Below are positions 34,901 to 43,100 of a stretch of 43,238 bases of DNA, piece after piece. Every line of letters starts with the position of its first letter. The first letter of the stretch is position 1. Source of the DNA: Chloroflexota bacterium (GTDB lineage: Bacteria; Chloroflexota; Anaerolineae; Anaerolineales; Villigracilaceae); the NCBI GenBank assembly GCA_016234485.1, contig JACRBL010000009.1:1-43238 (forward strand), read 5' to 3'. The translations under genes were made by a program, and so were the position numbers. The notes beneath the pieces are model-generated. The model was not told where the DNA came from. It did not search any database and worked only from the letters and a program-made list of their open reading frames with translations.

Positions 34901-35068
34901 GCCAGGCTTGCCATTCGCGGTGGGAGGCCCTTCATAGAAAACATACTCCGGCGCGCCCTGCCGTTGTTCGACGGTCTTCTTGAAGATGTTCTCGCGCTTC
35001 CACATTTTGAGAACGGCCTCTTCCATCGCCGTCACGTCGAGTTTGGAACTCACAGGTTTAAATGACAT
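31913..35068 (-). CDS. ileS: Isoleucyl-tRNA synthetase, IleRS2 type
   Basis: 1051 residues. The HIGH signature reads GVHH at 56-59 (PTANGKPGVHHVLAR), a GxHH form; KMSKS is at 598-602 (GRKMSKSLGN). The CP1 editing domain has WTTTPWTLPGN, and Cys pairs in CPRCG, CWRC and CKKCG suggest zinc sites. The overall style is that of the eukaryote-like IleRS2 group, which is mupirocin tolerant. ATG 35068 is preceded by GAGGAG. Expression is controlled by the T-box upstream. A palindrome at 33032-33052 interrupts the linker after the catalytic core in frame. Confidence 0.95.
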   Translation of the reverse strand: MSFKPVSSKLDVTAMEEAVLKMWKRENIFKKTVEQRQGAPEYVFYEGPPTANGKPGVHHVLARAFKDMFPRYKIMRGFHVSRRGGWDTHGLPVEIEVEKRHGFNNKQDIEAYGVAKFNEECRKSAFDYIQDWERLTDRIAFWVDLETAYVTFTNDYIESVWNILKNFWDRDLLYKGYKVVPYCPRCGTTLSDHEVALGYEDATDPSVFVRMPLVDKPGTSLLVWTTTPWTLPGNVGVAAHPDVDYVTVERDLEGGKKEKLILAKALVEKVFRDEEVKVVDTFKGKKLKGQKYHPLFTFLPPDKPAHYVVLGDFVTTEDGTGLVHMAPAFGAEDMQAALEHDLPVLMTVLPDGTFIPEVTPWRGVFVKDADPMIVQDLDNRGILFRLEKYTHTYPFCWRCHTPLLYYARDAWYIRTSQFKDRMVELNQTIHWTPDHIKDGRFGNWLSGNIDWALSRERYWGTPLPVWECEDCKDRECVGSVAQLAENVGRDLNELDLHRPYVDEVNWPCKKCGGNMQRVPDLIDVWFDSGSMPYAQWHYPFENQKKFEQQYPADYICEAVDQTRGWFYSLHAISVLLMDQVSYKNVICLGHIQDAEGRKMSKSLGNIVQPWDVLKVHGADALRWYLYTATPPGQERRFSTELVGSVTRDFTLTLWNVYSFFVTYANLDKWTPVGRTASPTYTSLDKWLLSELNVLVREVTAGYEEYEVTRATRPIQEFVEKLSTWYLRRSRRRFWKSESDSDKQAAYSTLYTALVTIAKLIAPAMPFLADELYQNLVRGVDEIAPESVHLAHWPEVNNARVDESLNRDMSVVMKLVSLGHSARQKANRKVRQPLAEAAFSVGNANERTSVESFAELISDELNVKKVRLLDAATEAVSHTVKPLPKQLGQKYGNKFPAIQKAILAMDAEAVASTLMGGDPLKVQVGGETFEVLGDEVEVKAQAKEGFAVAEEGPYVAALVTELTPELVREGYAREFVRRVQDLRKSAELDVSDRIKLYVTASDGLKSALEAHRDYITAETLTVDLQFAAAPAGAAIADDKFDTETVSVGLMKA
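33032..33052. repeat. Perfect palindrome inside ileS
   Basis: GGTCGGACTG, G, CAGTCCGACC. It is flanked by two similar CCACTTGTCGAGG words (about 33011 and 33062), which encode the two LDKW segments around VGRTASPTYTS. Confidence 0.7.
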
Positions 35069-35085
35069 TCGGTCTCCTCAGAAAG

Positions 35086-35143
35086 CGATATTCGAGATTC
35101 GATATTCGGAGTCACGAACGAGCATCGAATATCGAGTATCGGA
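35086..35143. repeat. CGATATT heptamers between T-box and ileS
   Basis: CGATATT, CGAGATT, CGATATT, CGGAGTC in register, then an inverted set CATCGAA, TATCGAG, TATCGGA. It fills the gap between the T-box terminator and the ileS ribosome site. Confidence 0.85.
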
Positions 35144-35148
35144 ATTAA

Positions 35149-35445
35149 CAAAAAACTCTCGCCTCAATACAGAGACGAGAGCCAGCGCTCACGCGGTACC
35201 ACTCTGCTTCCTATCTTGCGATAGACACTTATCGAGAACCATCATCCTCGCGACCTGATAACGGAAGGCGACTCCGTCTCACCTACTCCCCGCCGACGAC
35301 CTGACCATGTGACCTCAGACCTTTCGACGAATTTCAGTTCACCGCTCCGGGATGATTTTCCATCTGCTTCGCTGACCTGCTTTTCACCGTCCGCAGGCTC
35401 TCTGACAGTTTTGCCGATGTACTCGTTCCCATCCACGCGTTTGAT
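35149..35445 (-). promoter_or_regulatory. T-box riboswitch of ileS
   Basis: On the minus strand the T-box bulge sequence AGAGTGGTACCGCG lies at 35205-35192, followed by a terminator CTCTCGTCTC / GAGGCGAGAG with six T (35181-35149). Upstream, AACGAGTA and AGAGAGCC in the 5' part match Stem I elements, and ATC at 35356-35354, in GGAAAATCATCC, is the likely Ile specifier. Uncharged tRNA-Ile should stabilise the antiterminator and raise ileS expression. A promoter precedes it: TTGACG 35480-35475 and CATAAT 35457-35452 with 17-base spacer. Confidence 0.88.
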
Positions 35446-35481
35446 GGCGGCATTATGCCACAAGACATGACCATCGTCAAC

Positions 35482-35510
35482 TTGCGGACGATTCGCAATT
35501 GCGGGATAAT
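35482..35510 (+). promoter_or_regulatory. Promoter of alpha-galactosidase gene, back to back with ileS promoter
   Basis: TTGCGG at 35482-35487 and GATAAT at 35505-35510 with a 17-base spacer. Its -35 box is one base away from the -35 box of the ileS promoter on the other strand. Transcription should begin at or next to the ATG at 35518. Confidence 0.65.
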
Positions 35511-35517
35511 CCCCCGC

Positions 35518-37083
35518 ATGGACATTTTCATCACCGACGCGTCCCCCTCCTCCCACATCGTCCCCGATGGAGAAACCGTTTCCGCATCTTCCTTGACCTT
35601 GAACCTGGCGCGGCCACCTCGGGCTTTTTACCGCCACGGATGGCAATCCTGGTCGCTCGCGGCGTGGACGGATCCCGTCCACGAATTGCCGGTGATGAAG
35701 CCCGAGATTTTCCACTCGCGCCAGACGGATCCTGTGTATGCCAAGCATCCGCATCCCAACGGCTCGTGGCTCGGCGCGGTGGAACTCGAGGATGGAAGCA
35801 TTGTCTTCCTCGGCGCGCTGGGATTGGAGGCCCATGTTTCATTGCGTGGGAATCAACTGCAAGGCTGGTACGAATCGGGGAGCGGGGAGTGGTTCGTTGC
35901 GCGCGGGAATGAGTTGGAAATTTTTGAGCAATATGCAAATCTTCTGGGCGAACGCTTCGGCAAGTTAACGTCTAAACCCGCGCCGCGTGTTTGGTGCTCG
36001 TGGTACAGTTTTTACAAAGAGATCAACGAAAAGAAAATTCAGGGCGTGCTCAAAAGCCTCGGCGACCTGCCCTTTGACGTGGTTCAAATTGACGATGGCT
36101 GGCAGGTCTCGCCTGGCGATTGGATTCCAAACAAAAAATTCCCCAATGGCATGGACGGGATCGCGGCCAACATCCGCGCCACAGGGCGGAAGGCGGGTTT
36201 GTGGATGGCTCCGCTCGCGATCGGAGAAAAATCCAGCGTCTTTCGCGATCATCCAGATTGGCTGATCAAAGGCTTTGATGGCAAACCTGTCCACGCGGGG
36301 TTTGAGTGGGGCGGCAACGTGTACGCACTGGACGCGACTCATCCCGAAGCGGCGAAATGGCTGGAGAACGTCATCCGCACAGCCGTGGGCTGGGGTTACG
36401 AATATCTCAAATTGGATTTTCTTTACGCAAGCGGATTACCCGGCAAACGTCACATGGAAATGCCGCGCGAGGCCGCGTATCGGCATACGCTGGAGATCAT
36501 GCGCCGCGCCGCGGGGGACGCGTATCTGTTGGTGTGCGGTTCGCCCATCCTGCCGTCGCTGGGATTGTGCGACGCGATGCGTGTTGGGCCGGATGTTGCC
36601 AACTTGTGGGATAGCCGCGTGTACAGTTACTTGCTTTATAACCAGACGACGCCCGGCGTGAAGAATGGAATTCGCACGACACTCAATCGTTTGTGGTTGA
36701 AATCGCTTGTTCACGTTGACCCGGATGTGGCGTTTTTCCGCGAAAGCAAATCGCTCACGGAGGAGCAACGTCAACTTTTTCAGGATTTGACCGAAATTTG
36801 CGGCTTTAAGGCGACGTCCGACCTGCCATCATCGTGGACGGAGGCTGAGCGCGCGCGGGTTCAGGCGTGGTTGACGCGTCCGCGAGAATCCAGCCGAATG
36901 GGTCGCGCCCGCTTCACCGTCGAGGGGCGAAGCGTGGATTTTCGTCCCGCGCTGGATCTGCCTGCGCGTCCGCGCGGGTTCGCGGTCGTCGAGCGGGCCG
37001 TCCTTTCGTGGCTCGGCGAGCAATTGTGGGCGTTGAAAGTCTGGGATTGGATTTTGCGGACGAATCCGACAAAAACAAAATAA
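35518..37083 (+). CDS. Alpha-galactosidase, GH36-like
   Basis: 521 residues of clan GH-D. WCSWYSFYKEINEKKI and FDVVQIDDGWQ open the barrel; the probable nucleophile is Asp300 in YLKLDFLYA, and RVGPDV carries the probable acid/base Asp. The N-terminal beta-sandwich has FYRHGWQSWSL. No signal peptide is seen, so it acts in the cytoplasm on imported alpha-galactosides; the exact substrate is unknown. There is no ribosome site at the ATG and the -10 box lies 7 bases before it, pointing to a leaderless message. The alternative start at 35455 lies in the promoter. Confidence 0.85.
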   Translation: MDIFITDASPSSHIVPDGETVSASSLTLNLARPPRAFYRHGWQSWSLAAWTDPVHELPVMKPEIFHSRQTDPVYAKHPHPNGSWLGAVELEDGSIVFLGALGLEAHVSLRGNQLQGWYESGSGEWFVARGNELEIFEQYANLLGERFGKLTSKPAPRVWCSWYSFYKEINEKKIQGVLKSLGDLPFDVVQIDDGWQVSPGDWIPNKKFPNGMDGIAANIRATGRKAGLWMAPLAIGEKSSVFRDHPDWLIKGFDGKPVHAGFEWGGNVYALDATHPEAAKWLENVIRTAVGWGYEYLKLDFLYASGLPGKRHMEMPREAAYRHTLEIMRRAAGDAYLLVCGSPILPSLGLCDAMRVGPDVANLWDSRVYSYLLYNQTTPGVKNGIRTTLNRLWLKSLVHVDPDVAFFRESKSLTEEQRQLFQDLTEICGFKATSDLPSSWTEAERARVQAWLTRPRESSRMGRARFTVEGRSVDFRPALDLPARPRGFAVVERAVLSWLGEQLWALKVWDWILRTNPTKTK

Positions 37084-37110
37084 TACGGCGGAGGGTGACT
37101 CCGCCGTATT
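37082..37110. terminator. Terminator overlapping convergent stops
   Basis: Perfect 12-base stem AATACGGCGGAG / CTCCGCCGTATT, five-base loop. On the minus strand it is followed by ATTTTGTTTTTG. It shares bases with the stop codons of both neighbouring genes. Confidence 0.8.
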
Positions 37111-37450
37111 ATTTCTGAACCAACGCATCTGTTTTTGCCGCCATAATGAAATCGTTGCGGTGCAGGCCTTGGATGATGTGTGTCCACCATTGGACGGTGA
37201 CGCGTCCCCATTCGGTGACGAGGCGCGGGTGGTGGTCGTGCTCCTCGGCGAGGGCCGCGACTTTGTTTGTGAACGCGAGCGCGTCGGTGAAGTTTTTGAA
37301 TTTAAAGGTGTGCTGGAGAAGCGGAATGCCATTCCGCTCCACAGTTTCCCAGGCGGGGATTTGTGGGAGGAGTTCGGCGATCTCGGCTCTGGTCAATGGA
37401 GGGATTCCGCCGCGGCAGGGAATGCACTTTTCAGATGCAAGCTCAGGCAT
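37109..37450 (-). CDS. phhB: 4a-hydroxytetrahydrobiopterin (pterin-4a-carbinolamine) dehydratase
   Basis: 113 residues. The family signature EEHDHHPRLVTEWGRVTVQWWTH, taken as EEHDHHP, W and WWTH blocks, is complete, including the two catalytic His before Pro and a later Asp in HRND. In relatives it recycles the pterin cofactor of aromatic hydroxylases or serves in molybdopterin metabolism; no hydroxylase is seen in this window. Its ATG is one base after the stop of the metallophosphoesterase gene, so it is the last gene of the tal-pgi operon. Confidence 0.9.
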   Translation of the reverse strand: MPELASEKCIPCRGGIPPLTRAEIAELLPQIPAWETVERNGIPLLQHTFKFKNFTDALAFTNKVAALAEEHDHHPRLVTEWGRVTVQWWTHIIQGLHRNDFIMAAKTDALVQK

Positions 37451-37451
37451 T

Positions 37452-38333
37452 CTACAACTCTGATTCCAAAGTAAATATTGTGATCTCGGGACGGCAATTA
37501 AAGCGGACGGGGATGCGCGCCATGCCCACGCCGCGGTTGGTGTATTGGATCATTGTCCCCACTTGGTATTGTCCCAGCGGATATTTGTGTCCATGCCGCG
37601 GTGTGTGGACGACGCCGTAGTAGGGGAGTACAACCTGTCCGCCGTGCGAGTGACCTGAAATTTGCAGATCGAATCGTTCCTCCGCCGCGCTAGTGTCGGC
37701 GAAATCGGGTTCGTGACAGAGCAGGACGGCCGCACCATCGGAAGGCAGGTTGAGAAGCAGTTTCTTCAGATCGTCGCGTTTTTCGTACACATCGTCCAGC
37801 CCGCAGATGTGGAGTGACGCGTCGCCGCGGCGCAGGGTGTGGGCCTCGTTGGAGAGTTCGGTCAAACCCGCCTCGCGCAACCAGGGACGCACTTTTTCAA
37901 TGTCCGTCCAGTAATCGTGATTGCCCATGACTGTGAAAACGGGGAACGCGTCCACGAGGGGTTTCAGCGCCGCGCAGACTTCCTCGAGGGCCGCGGCTCG
38001 CGCGTCGTCCCAGCCGCGGCTGAGCAGGTAATCGCCCGTGATGGCGACCGCGTCTGGGGCTTCGTCCAAAACCAATTGCACAACCTTGTCGAAGCGTGCG
38101 CGGTTCATCCAACCGCCCATGTGAATGTCGCTGACCTGCGCGAGACGGAATCCCGAAAAGGCGGGATGCAAGCGCGGCAGTTTCAAGGTTGGGTGGGTCA
38201 CTTCCACCCAGGCAGGTTCGATCTGTGTCACGTATTCCGCTCCGCCCAGGCTGGCCGCGGCGCCAAGCCCAAAAAACCAGGCCGAAAGTTTTAAAAAATC
38301 GCGGCGCGAGATGCGTTTACCCAGCAAGGTCAT
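37452..38333 (-). CDS. Tat-exported metallophosphoesterase
   Basis: 293 residues. N-terminal [10 protein letters not shown] is a twin-arginine signal followed by a hydrophobic stretch, so it is probably exported folded and may stay anchored. The calcineurin-like domain has [24 protein letters not shown], and GHSHGGQV, the full set of metal ligands. It resembles YkuE-type enzymes, reported to act on phospholipid headgroups; the substrate here is unknown. ATG 38333 overlaps the tal-pgi stop as ATGA; the longer open frame is an overlap artefact. Confidence 0.9.
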   Translation of the reverse strand: MTLLGKRISRRDFLKLSAWFFGLGAAASLGGAEYVTQIEPAWVEVTHPTLKLPRLHPAFSGFRLAQVSDIHMGGWMNRARFDKVVQLVLDEAPDAVAITGDYLLSRGWDDARAAALEEVCAALKPLVDAFPVFTVMGNHDYWTDIEKVRPWLREAGLTELSNEAHTLRRGDASLHICGLDDVYEKRDDLKKLLLNLPSDGAAVLLCHEPDFADTSAAEERFDLQISGHSHGGQVVLPYYGVVHTPRHGHKYPLGQYQVGTMIQYTNRGVGMARIPVRFNCRPEITIFTLESEL

Positions 38334-41065
38334 TCGGATAATTTCGTCGTCAGGTCGCCGAACTCGCGCAGGAAGTCCGCGCCGAGTCGCACGCGCAACA
38401 CGCGTCGTCCTGCGGCGAGCAGGGCTTCGTAATCGCCTTCGGCTTGGGCGCGCAACAACGTCCCGAACGACAGGCCTTGCGTGGGGATGTCCACATCGTC
38501 GCGCGTCTCGTACGTCACCTGAATGAACCAACCCTTGTTCGTGCCGCCTTTGTGGAACTGCCCCGTGGAATGTTGGAAGCGCGGCCCGAAGCCAGCCGTC
38601 ACCGCGCATTTCGTCTGCTCGCGGATCGCCACGCGCATTCGTTGCAGCGCTTCGATGGTCTCGCCGTTGCGCGGCAGGTAGGCGTTGATCGCTACGAAAT
38701 CGCCCGCCTTCACGCCTGCCAGGAATTTTTTCAACGCAGGCAGGGCGGCTTTCGTCTCCACCAAATCTTTCTCCGCCAGTTTGCCGCTCGCTTTGCAATC
38801 GGCGATCTTCGCCACCGTGCGCGTCTTGCTATCCTGCACGTTGGGCTGGTCGAACGCGTTCACGCCCAGCAGATGACAAGCCGTGGCGATGGCGACCATC
38901 CAGCGGAAAAATTCCGCGCTCACATCGGCGTAATTGGTCATTGGCAATTCGATGACAGGATGCCCCGCATGCTTCAACGCAGCGACGCCGTTATCGAGTT
39001 GGCCTGTTTTGCGGATGTAGACGAACAGGCGGTCGTTCCCGTAGACTTCGGGCGCGTCGAGCGGCTCCAGCGCCACAGGCAGGATGCCCCTCCCGTTCTT
39101 GCCGCTGGACTCGGCCACGATCTGCTCGATCCACCCTGCCAGCGCGGACACAGGCGCGTCAGCCAGGATGGTGAGCTTGTCGCGGCCAGCGCGGGCGCTC
39201 GCGGCCAGGATAGCGCCCAGCGCCACGCCAGGGTTGCGCGCGGCGGACATTGCGCTTCGACTTCGCTCCGCTCCGCTCAGCGCGGTGCCTCCTCCGCATT
39301 CGCGTTTCATCCAGTCGGCGCGGTCGAGCATGGCGTTCAAGTCCATGCCGAGCAGGGCGGCGGGGACGAGGCCGAAATCGGTCAGCGAGGAGAAGCGCCC
39401 GCCCACGGAAACGTCGGACGAGAAAATTTTGCGGAAGCCGCGTTCGAGCGCGAGTTTTTCCAGGTCGGTGCCAGGGTCGGTGATGGCGATGAAGCGCGAG
39501 CCGTCGCCTTTGCTTAGTTTCCAAAAGAGATGGAACGCGGCCATCGATTCCGCCGTCCCGCCCGATTTGCTGGCGAGGATGTAGAGAGATTTTTCGGGCG
39601 GAAAATTTCGCGCGGTTTCGGCGACTTGTTGAGCATCCGTAGAATCAAGAATCGCGAGAGAAAGCGGCGCATTCTCTTTGGCGCCCGCTTGCAGGGAGCT
39701 CAATACCTCGGCAGTCAGCGAGGAACCGCCCATGCCCAACACGAGAACGCGGTCAATTTTTTCGGCGTGAATTTCCTGCGCGAAGGCCTGATAGGTGGGA
39801 ATCAAGGCGCGGGCTTTTTCGGGCGCATCGAGCCAGCCGAGTCGGTTGGAGGCTTCGCGTTGTCCCGCCTCATCGGTGGCCCAGAGGGTGGGGTCGCGTC
39901 TCCACAGGCGCGCGGGGACAGAATCCAGCTCGGGCGAGGATAAAAGTTTGGAAGCAGAGTCCGCTAACTGTCCAAGAGAGGACGCGGCGGTCTTTCGTCG
40001 GGCATCCACGGCGGCGAGCAGTTGCGTGAACGCGTCGGCAAAAGCTTTGACTCCTTCTGCTTCGAGTTCGTCTGTGATTTCATCCATCACGATGCCAATG
40101 GTTTTGAGTTGAGCGAAAATACTGCGGGCATCGTCGAGGTCGCGCGTGAGGGTGACATCAGCGGCGCCGTGATCGCGGAAGGCATCGAGGGTGGCGGGCG
40201 GCACGGTGTTGACAGTTTCGGGGCCGATGAGGGTGTCCACGTAGAGGGTGTCGGGGTAGGCGGGATTTTTCGTGCCAGTGGAGGCCCACAGCGGACGTTG
40301 GACGCGCGCGCCTTTGAGTTTGAGGCTTTCCCAGCGACGCGTGGTGAAGACAGCCGCGAAGGCTTCGTAGGCGAGTTTGGCGTTGGCAACGGCGGCCTTG
40401 CCGCGCAGGGGCGCGCCTTCGGGAAGTTTGGGATCAATTTTGGAATCGACGCGCGAGACGAAGAACGACGCGACAGACGCGATATGGTCAATGGGTTCGC
40501 CCGCGGCGCAACGGTCTTCGAGGCCGTCGAGATAGGCGATCATCACTTCGGCGTAACGCTCCAGCGAGAAGATGAGCGTCACATTGACGTTGATGCCCGC
40601 GGCGATGACGGCGCGCACGGCGGGGATGCCCTCGGGCGTGGCGGGGATTTTGATCATCAGATTGGGCTTGCTCACGCGTTCCCAAAGCGCTTTCGCTTGC
40701 GCGACAGTGGCTTCGGTGTTGTTGGCAAGATACGGGCTGACTTCGAGACTCACGAACCCGTCGCCGCCGTTGGTTTCTTCATAGAGCGGCATGAAGAGAT
40801 CGCAGGCTTCGCGGATATCTTCCACCGCGAGTTGCCAGAAGATTCTTTCCGCGTCCCAGCCCGCCCAGGCGAGGGGGATCAAGGCGGAGTCGTAGTCGTT
40901 CGTCTTGGCGATGGCGTTGTTGAAGATGGTGGGGTTCGACGTGACGCCGCGAATTTCGCCGCGCTCGATCATGGCTTTGAGTTCGCCATTTTCGAGGAGT
41001 TTTCTCTGGATGTTGTCATACCAGAGGGATTGGCCGAGGGAGGTGAGTTTGGAGATGGGGTTCAT
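38330..41065 (-). CDS. tal-pgi: Bifunctional transaldolase / glucose-6-phosphate isomerase
   Basis: 911 residues. Transaldolase occupies about 1-360: GVTSNPTIF, Schiff-base Lys139 in [19 protein letters not shown]. Glucose-6-phosphate isomerase fills the rest: [39 protein letters not shown], and a C-terminal [11 protein letters not shown]. It links the pentose phosphate pathway and upper glycolysis in one chain, a fusion found in several phyla. In the isomerase half, [17 protein letters not shown] is an unusual insert written by a repeat. It heads the operon with the metallophosphoesterase and phhB. Confidence 0.93.
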   Translation of the reverse strand: MNPISKLTSLGQSLWYDNIQRKLLENGELKAMIERGEIRGVTSNPTIFNNAIAKTNDYDSALIPLAWAGWDAERIFWQLAVEDIREACDLFMPLYEETNGGDGFVSLEVSPYLANNTEATVAQAKALWERVSKPNLMIKIPATPEGIPAVRAVIAAGINVNVTLIFSLERYAEVMIAYLDGLEDRCAAGEPIDHIASVASFFVSRVDSKIDPKLPEGAPLRGKAAVANAKLAYEAFAAVFTTRRWESLKLKGARVQRPLWASTGTKNPAYPDTLYVDTLIGPETVNTVPPATLDAFRDHGAADVTLTRDLDDARSIFAQLKTIGIVMDEITDELEAEGVKAFADAFTQLLAAVDARRKTAASSLGQLADSASKLLSSPELDSVPARLWRRDPTLWATDEAGQREASNRLGWLDAPEKARALIPTYQAFAQEIHAEKIDRVLVLGMGGSSLTAEVLSSLQAGAKENAPLSLAILDSTDAQQVAETARNFPPEKSLYILASKSGGTAESMAAFHLFWKLSKGDGSRFIAITDPGTDLEKLALERGFRKIFSSDVSVGGRFSSLTDFGLVPAALLGMDLNAMLDRADWMKRECGGGTALSGAERSRSAMSAARNPGVALGAILAASARAGRDKLTILADAPVSALAGWIEQIVAESSGKNGRGILPVALEPLDAPEVYGNDRLFVYIRKTGQLDNGVAALKHAGHPVIELPMTNYADVSAEFFRWMVAIATACHLLGVNAFDQPNVQDSKTRTVAKIADCKASGKLAEKDLVETKAALPALKKFLAGVKAGDFVAINAYLPRNGETIEALQRMRVAIREQTKCAVTAGFGPRFQHSTGQFHKGGTNKGWFIQVTYETRDDVDIPTQGLSFGTLLRAQAEGDYEALLAAGRRVLRVRLGADFLREFGDLTTKLSE
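39255..39284. repeat. CTTCGACTTCGCTCCGCTC repeat inside tal-pgi
   Basis: A low-complexity stretch of CTTCGA and CGCTCCG words close to the CTTCGACTTCGCTCAG dispersed repeat common in many bacterial genomes. It is in frame and encodes the [10 protein letters not shown] part of the isomerase insert. Confidence 0.6.
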
Positions 41066-41103
41066 GAGTTTGTCCGATGAGTGGGATGGGGGGGATACAG
41101 TTT

Positions 41104-41188
41104 TCAGTGATCAGTGGTCAGTGGAGATATGGGTTACGAGATACGAGTTAGGTAGGTGCGTACTACGTATTGCGTATTACGATTACGC
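41104..41188. repeat. Two heptamer families upstream of tal-pgi
   Basis: TCAGTGA, TCAGTGG, TCAGTGG at 41104-41124, then degenerate TTACGAG words, then TACTACG, TATTGCG, TATTACG at 41161-41181. The latter family is the one between the two acyl-CoA dehydrogenase genes at 7245-7302, and the former is the complement of the ACTGA family of the aromatic cluster. It fills the gap between the small membrane protein gene and tal-pgi. Confidence 0.85.
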
Positions 41189-41191
41189 TGA

Positions 41192-41590
41192 CTATTTTAG
41201 GAAAGATTTCTTTCCTTCGGGAGAACCAAATAACCAGAATGGGCCTAACAATAAAAAGAGGGATATTAATAATTCTTCAAGCCAGTTAAGTTGATCTGAA
41301 ATTGGGTTAGAGAGAAGCTGAAAGGAAACGTAAGCGACAAGGGAAGTAATCAAAATGATTTTATCGCTCAAAATCAACCTGGATGCCCATGATAATAATG
41401 TTTCAAACGGTTTTGGCCCTATACGACTAGTTATCTCAAAAACCATCACAAAAATCATCCCATGTGCAAATCCCTGGAACCAATCTGGCAGATTCAAGTT
41501 TGTTTGCAACCAGAGCAAAAGCCCACCGAAGAGAAAGTATGAGGCAACCATGATTGTTGCTGTCCATCCGAAGGAAAGTCGTTTTTTCAT
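41192..41590 (-). CDS. Small membrane protein of unknown function
   Basis: 132 residues with three or four hydrophobic helices: about 10-28, 42-55, 75-93 and 108-122, with basic ends. No family recognised. It is more AT-rich than its neighbours. ATG 41590 has GAGG five bases upstream; GTG 41593 is the alternative. It starts 7 bases after the cyclase stop, so it is likely co-transcribed and might be a partner of it, which is inference. Confidence 0.65.
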   Translation of the reverse strand: MKKRLSFGWTATIMVASYFLFGGLLLWLQTNLNLPDWFQGFAHGMIFVMVFEITSRIGPKPFETLLSWASRLILSDKIILITSLVAYVSFQLLSNPISDQLNWLEELLISLFLLLGPFWLFGSPEGKKSFLK

Positions 41591-41597
41591 CACTGCC

Positions 41598-43010
41598 TCA
41601 CACCACGTAAATCGTCACAGACTCAACTTTACCGCGCACGTGGACGTTGGGGACTCCCTGCGCTTCGAGGTTCATTTCGGCTTTGGCGCGGGTGTAGGCT
41701 TCTGCGTTGAGGATGATATCGCTACGTAGTTCCTTGCTCATGGCTTGCAGACGTGCGGCGAGATTGACCGTGTCGCCGATGACAGTATATTCGATTCGCT
41801 CGCGTCCGCCTACGTTACCAGCCACCACTTTCCCTGTGGCAACGGCGATGCCGCATTGCAGTTGTGGACCTTTGACATCCTTTTGCCTGCGGTTGAACTC
41901 GACCAGCGCGTCGCGCATCCCGAAGGCGGCGCGGACGGCGGACGAGGCATGTTCCTCGGACGGGTTGAGCGGCGTCCCGAAGACGGCCAGGAGCGAGTCG
42001 CCGCCGAATTTGTTGACCACGCCGCCGCGCGACACGATGACCGAAACCATCGCCTCCATGTAACGATTGAGCAGGGCGATCAAGTCGTCGGGCGGGAGCG
42101 TTTCCGAGAGCGAGGTGAACGACCGCAGGTCCGAGAAGAGAACCGTACATTCCACCAATTGCCCGCCGAGTTGCGTCCCATGCTCCACGGCCTGGCGCGC
42201 CACCTCGGGCGAGACGTAGACGTTGAGCAGGTTTCTCAGCAGTTCGCCGCGACGGAGTCCCGCGGCCATGTCATTGAAGTGTTCGGTGACGTAGCCGAAC
42301 TCGTCATTGCTTTTGGTGGGGATGGACACATCGAGATCGTTGGCCTTCACGCGTTGCATCGCTTCTTGCAGGTCGGCCAGTGGATCCACGATGGAGCGCG
42401 TTACTAGCAAGGCGAGGATCAGGGTGACGAGGGCGGTGACGAAAAAAATGAAGATTTCTGAAATGAGCATATTCCGCATGTAAAACGCGGGGTCGTCGGA
42501 AAGGATGATCTTTCGAGCGCGGTCTAATGAAAGCAGGACGACCATCCCCAATGGGTAGACGCTGACCAGGAAGAAGATTGCCAGCAAGCGCTGAAGGATG
42601 GGAACGCGAAATACGTTGACGCCGCGCACCCCGCCATCGGGATAATAAACGGGGATCACGTTTCGCCAGATCAACTCCACCGCGAAATAAACGGCGATGG
42701 ACGTGAAGAAACCGCCCACCATGAAGATGCCCACGAAGGCGCGTCCCGATCCGCTTAAGAGCAGGCCGAAGGTTACTGCCGCGATCAACCACATGGTCAG
42801 CGAGGTGATCATCGCCCAAAGTGGATATTGGAGGACTTCTCGTCGCGCTTCGGGTGGAACTTTGTTGACAGGCAAACCCGCCAGCAATTTATCGAACCAG
42901 CGAGGGTAAAGCCGCGACCGACGAGCGCTCATTGTCGAGCCTGCCACCAAAAGCAAAATGGTTCCCAAGCCTGTGGGAATAAATTCAGTCCACGAGGCGG
43001 AAGCGAGCAC
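41598..43010 (-). CDS. Membrane adenylate/guanylate cyclase with HAMP, 5' end disrupted
   Basis: 470 residues from GTG 43010. Several membrane helices (about 13-25, 65-85, 90-110, 140-160, 188-205) lead to a HAMP linker (RSIVDPLADLQEAMQRV) and a class III cyclase domain: CTVLFSDLRSFT and GGDSLLAVFG supply the two metal Asp, IGDTVNLAARLQ the substrate contacts. The frame stays open upstream to 43121 and still encodes a clear membrane helix (LTLVNFGANVIGALITYFYL), but no ATG exists before the stop at 43124-43122, next to an IS. So the true N-terminus appears lost or the gene starts at GTG. Confidence 0.82.
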   Translation of the reverse strand: MLASASWTEFIPTGLGTILLLVAGSTMSARRSRLYPRWFDKLLAGLPVNKVPPEARREVLQYPLWAMITSLTMWLIAAVTFGLLLSGSGRAFVGIFMVGGFFTSIAVYFAVELIWRNVIPVYYPDGGVRGVNVFRVPILQRLLAIFFLVSVYPLGMVVLLSLDRARKIILSDDPAFYMRNMLISEIFIFFVTALVTLILALLVTRSIVDPLADLQEAMQRVKANDLDVSIPTKSNDEFGYVTEHFNDMAAGLRRGELLRNLLNVYVSPEVARQAVEHGTQLGGQLVECTVLFSDLRSFTSLSETLPPDDLIALLNRYMEAMVSVIVSRGGVVNKFGGDSLLAVFGTPLNPSEEHASSAVRAAFGMRDALVEFNRRQKDVKGPQLQCGIAVATGKVVAGNVGGRERIEYTVIGDTVNLAARLQAMSKELRSDIILNAEAYTRAKAEMNLEAQGVPNVHVRGKVESVTIYVV

Positions 43011-43100
43011 AGCGCCATTTTCAGGGAGCGGGGCGATGTAGGTCAGGTAAAAATACGTGATGAGCGCGCCAATGACGTTGGCGCCGAAATTGACCAGCGT

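Noticed and set aside
35150..35445. Possible tRNA or divergent structural RNA gene
   Set aside because: The AGAGTGGTACCGCG bulge and terminator identify a T-box; no cloverleaf or CCA end is present.
38334..38798. N-terminal extension of the metallophosphoesterase into tal-pgi
   Set aside because: The extension is an Arg-rich shadow frame; the Tat signal begins at ATG 38333, which overlaps the tal-pgi stop in the ATGA manner.
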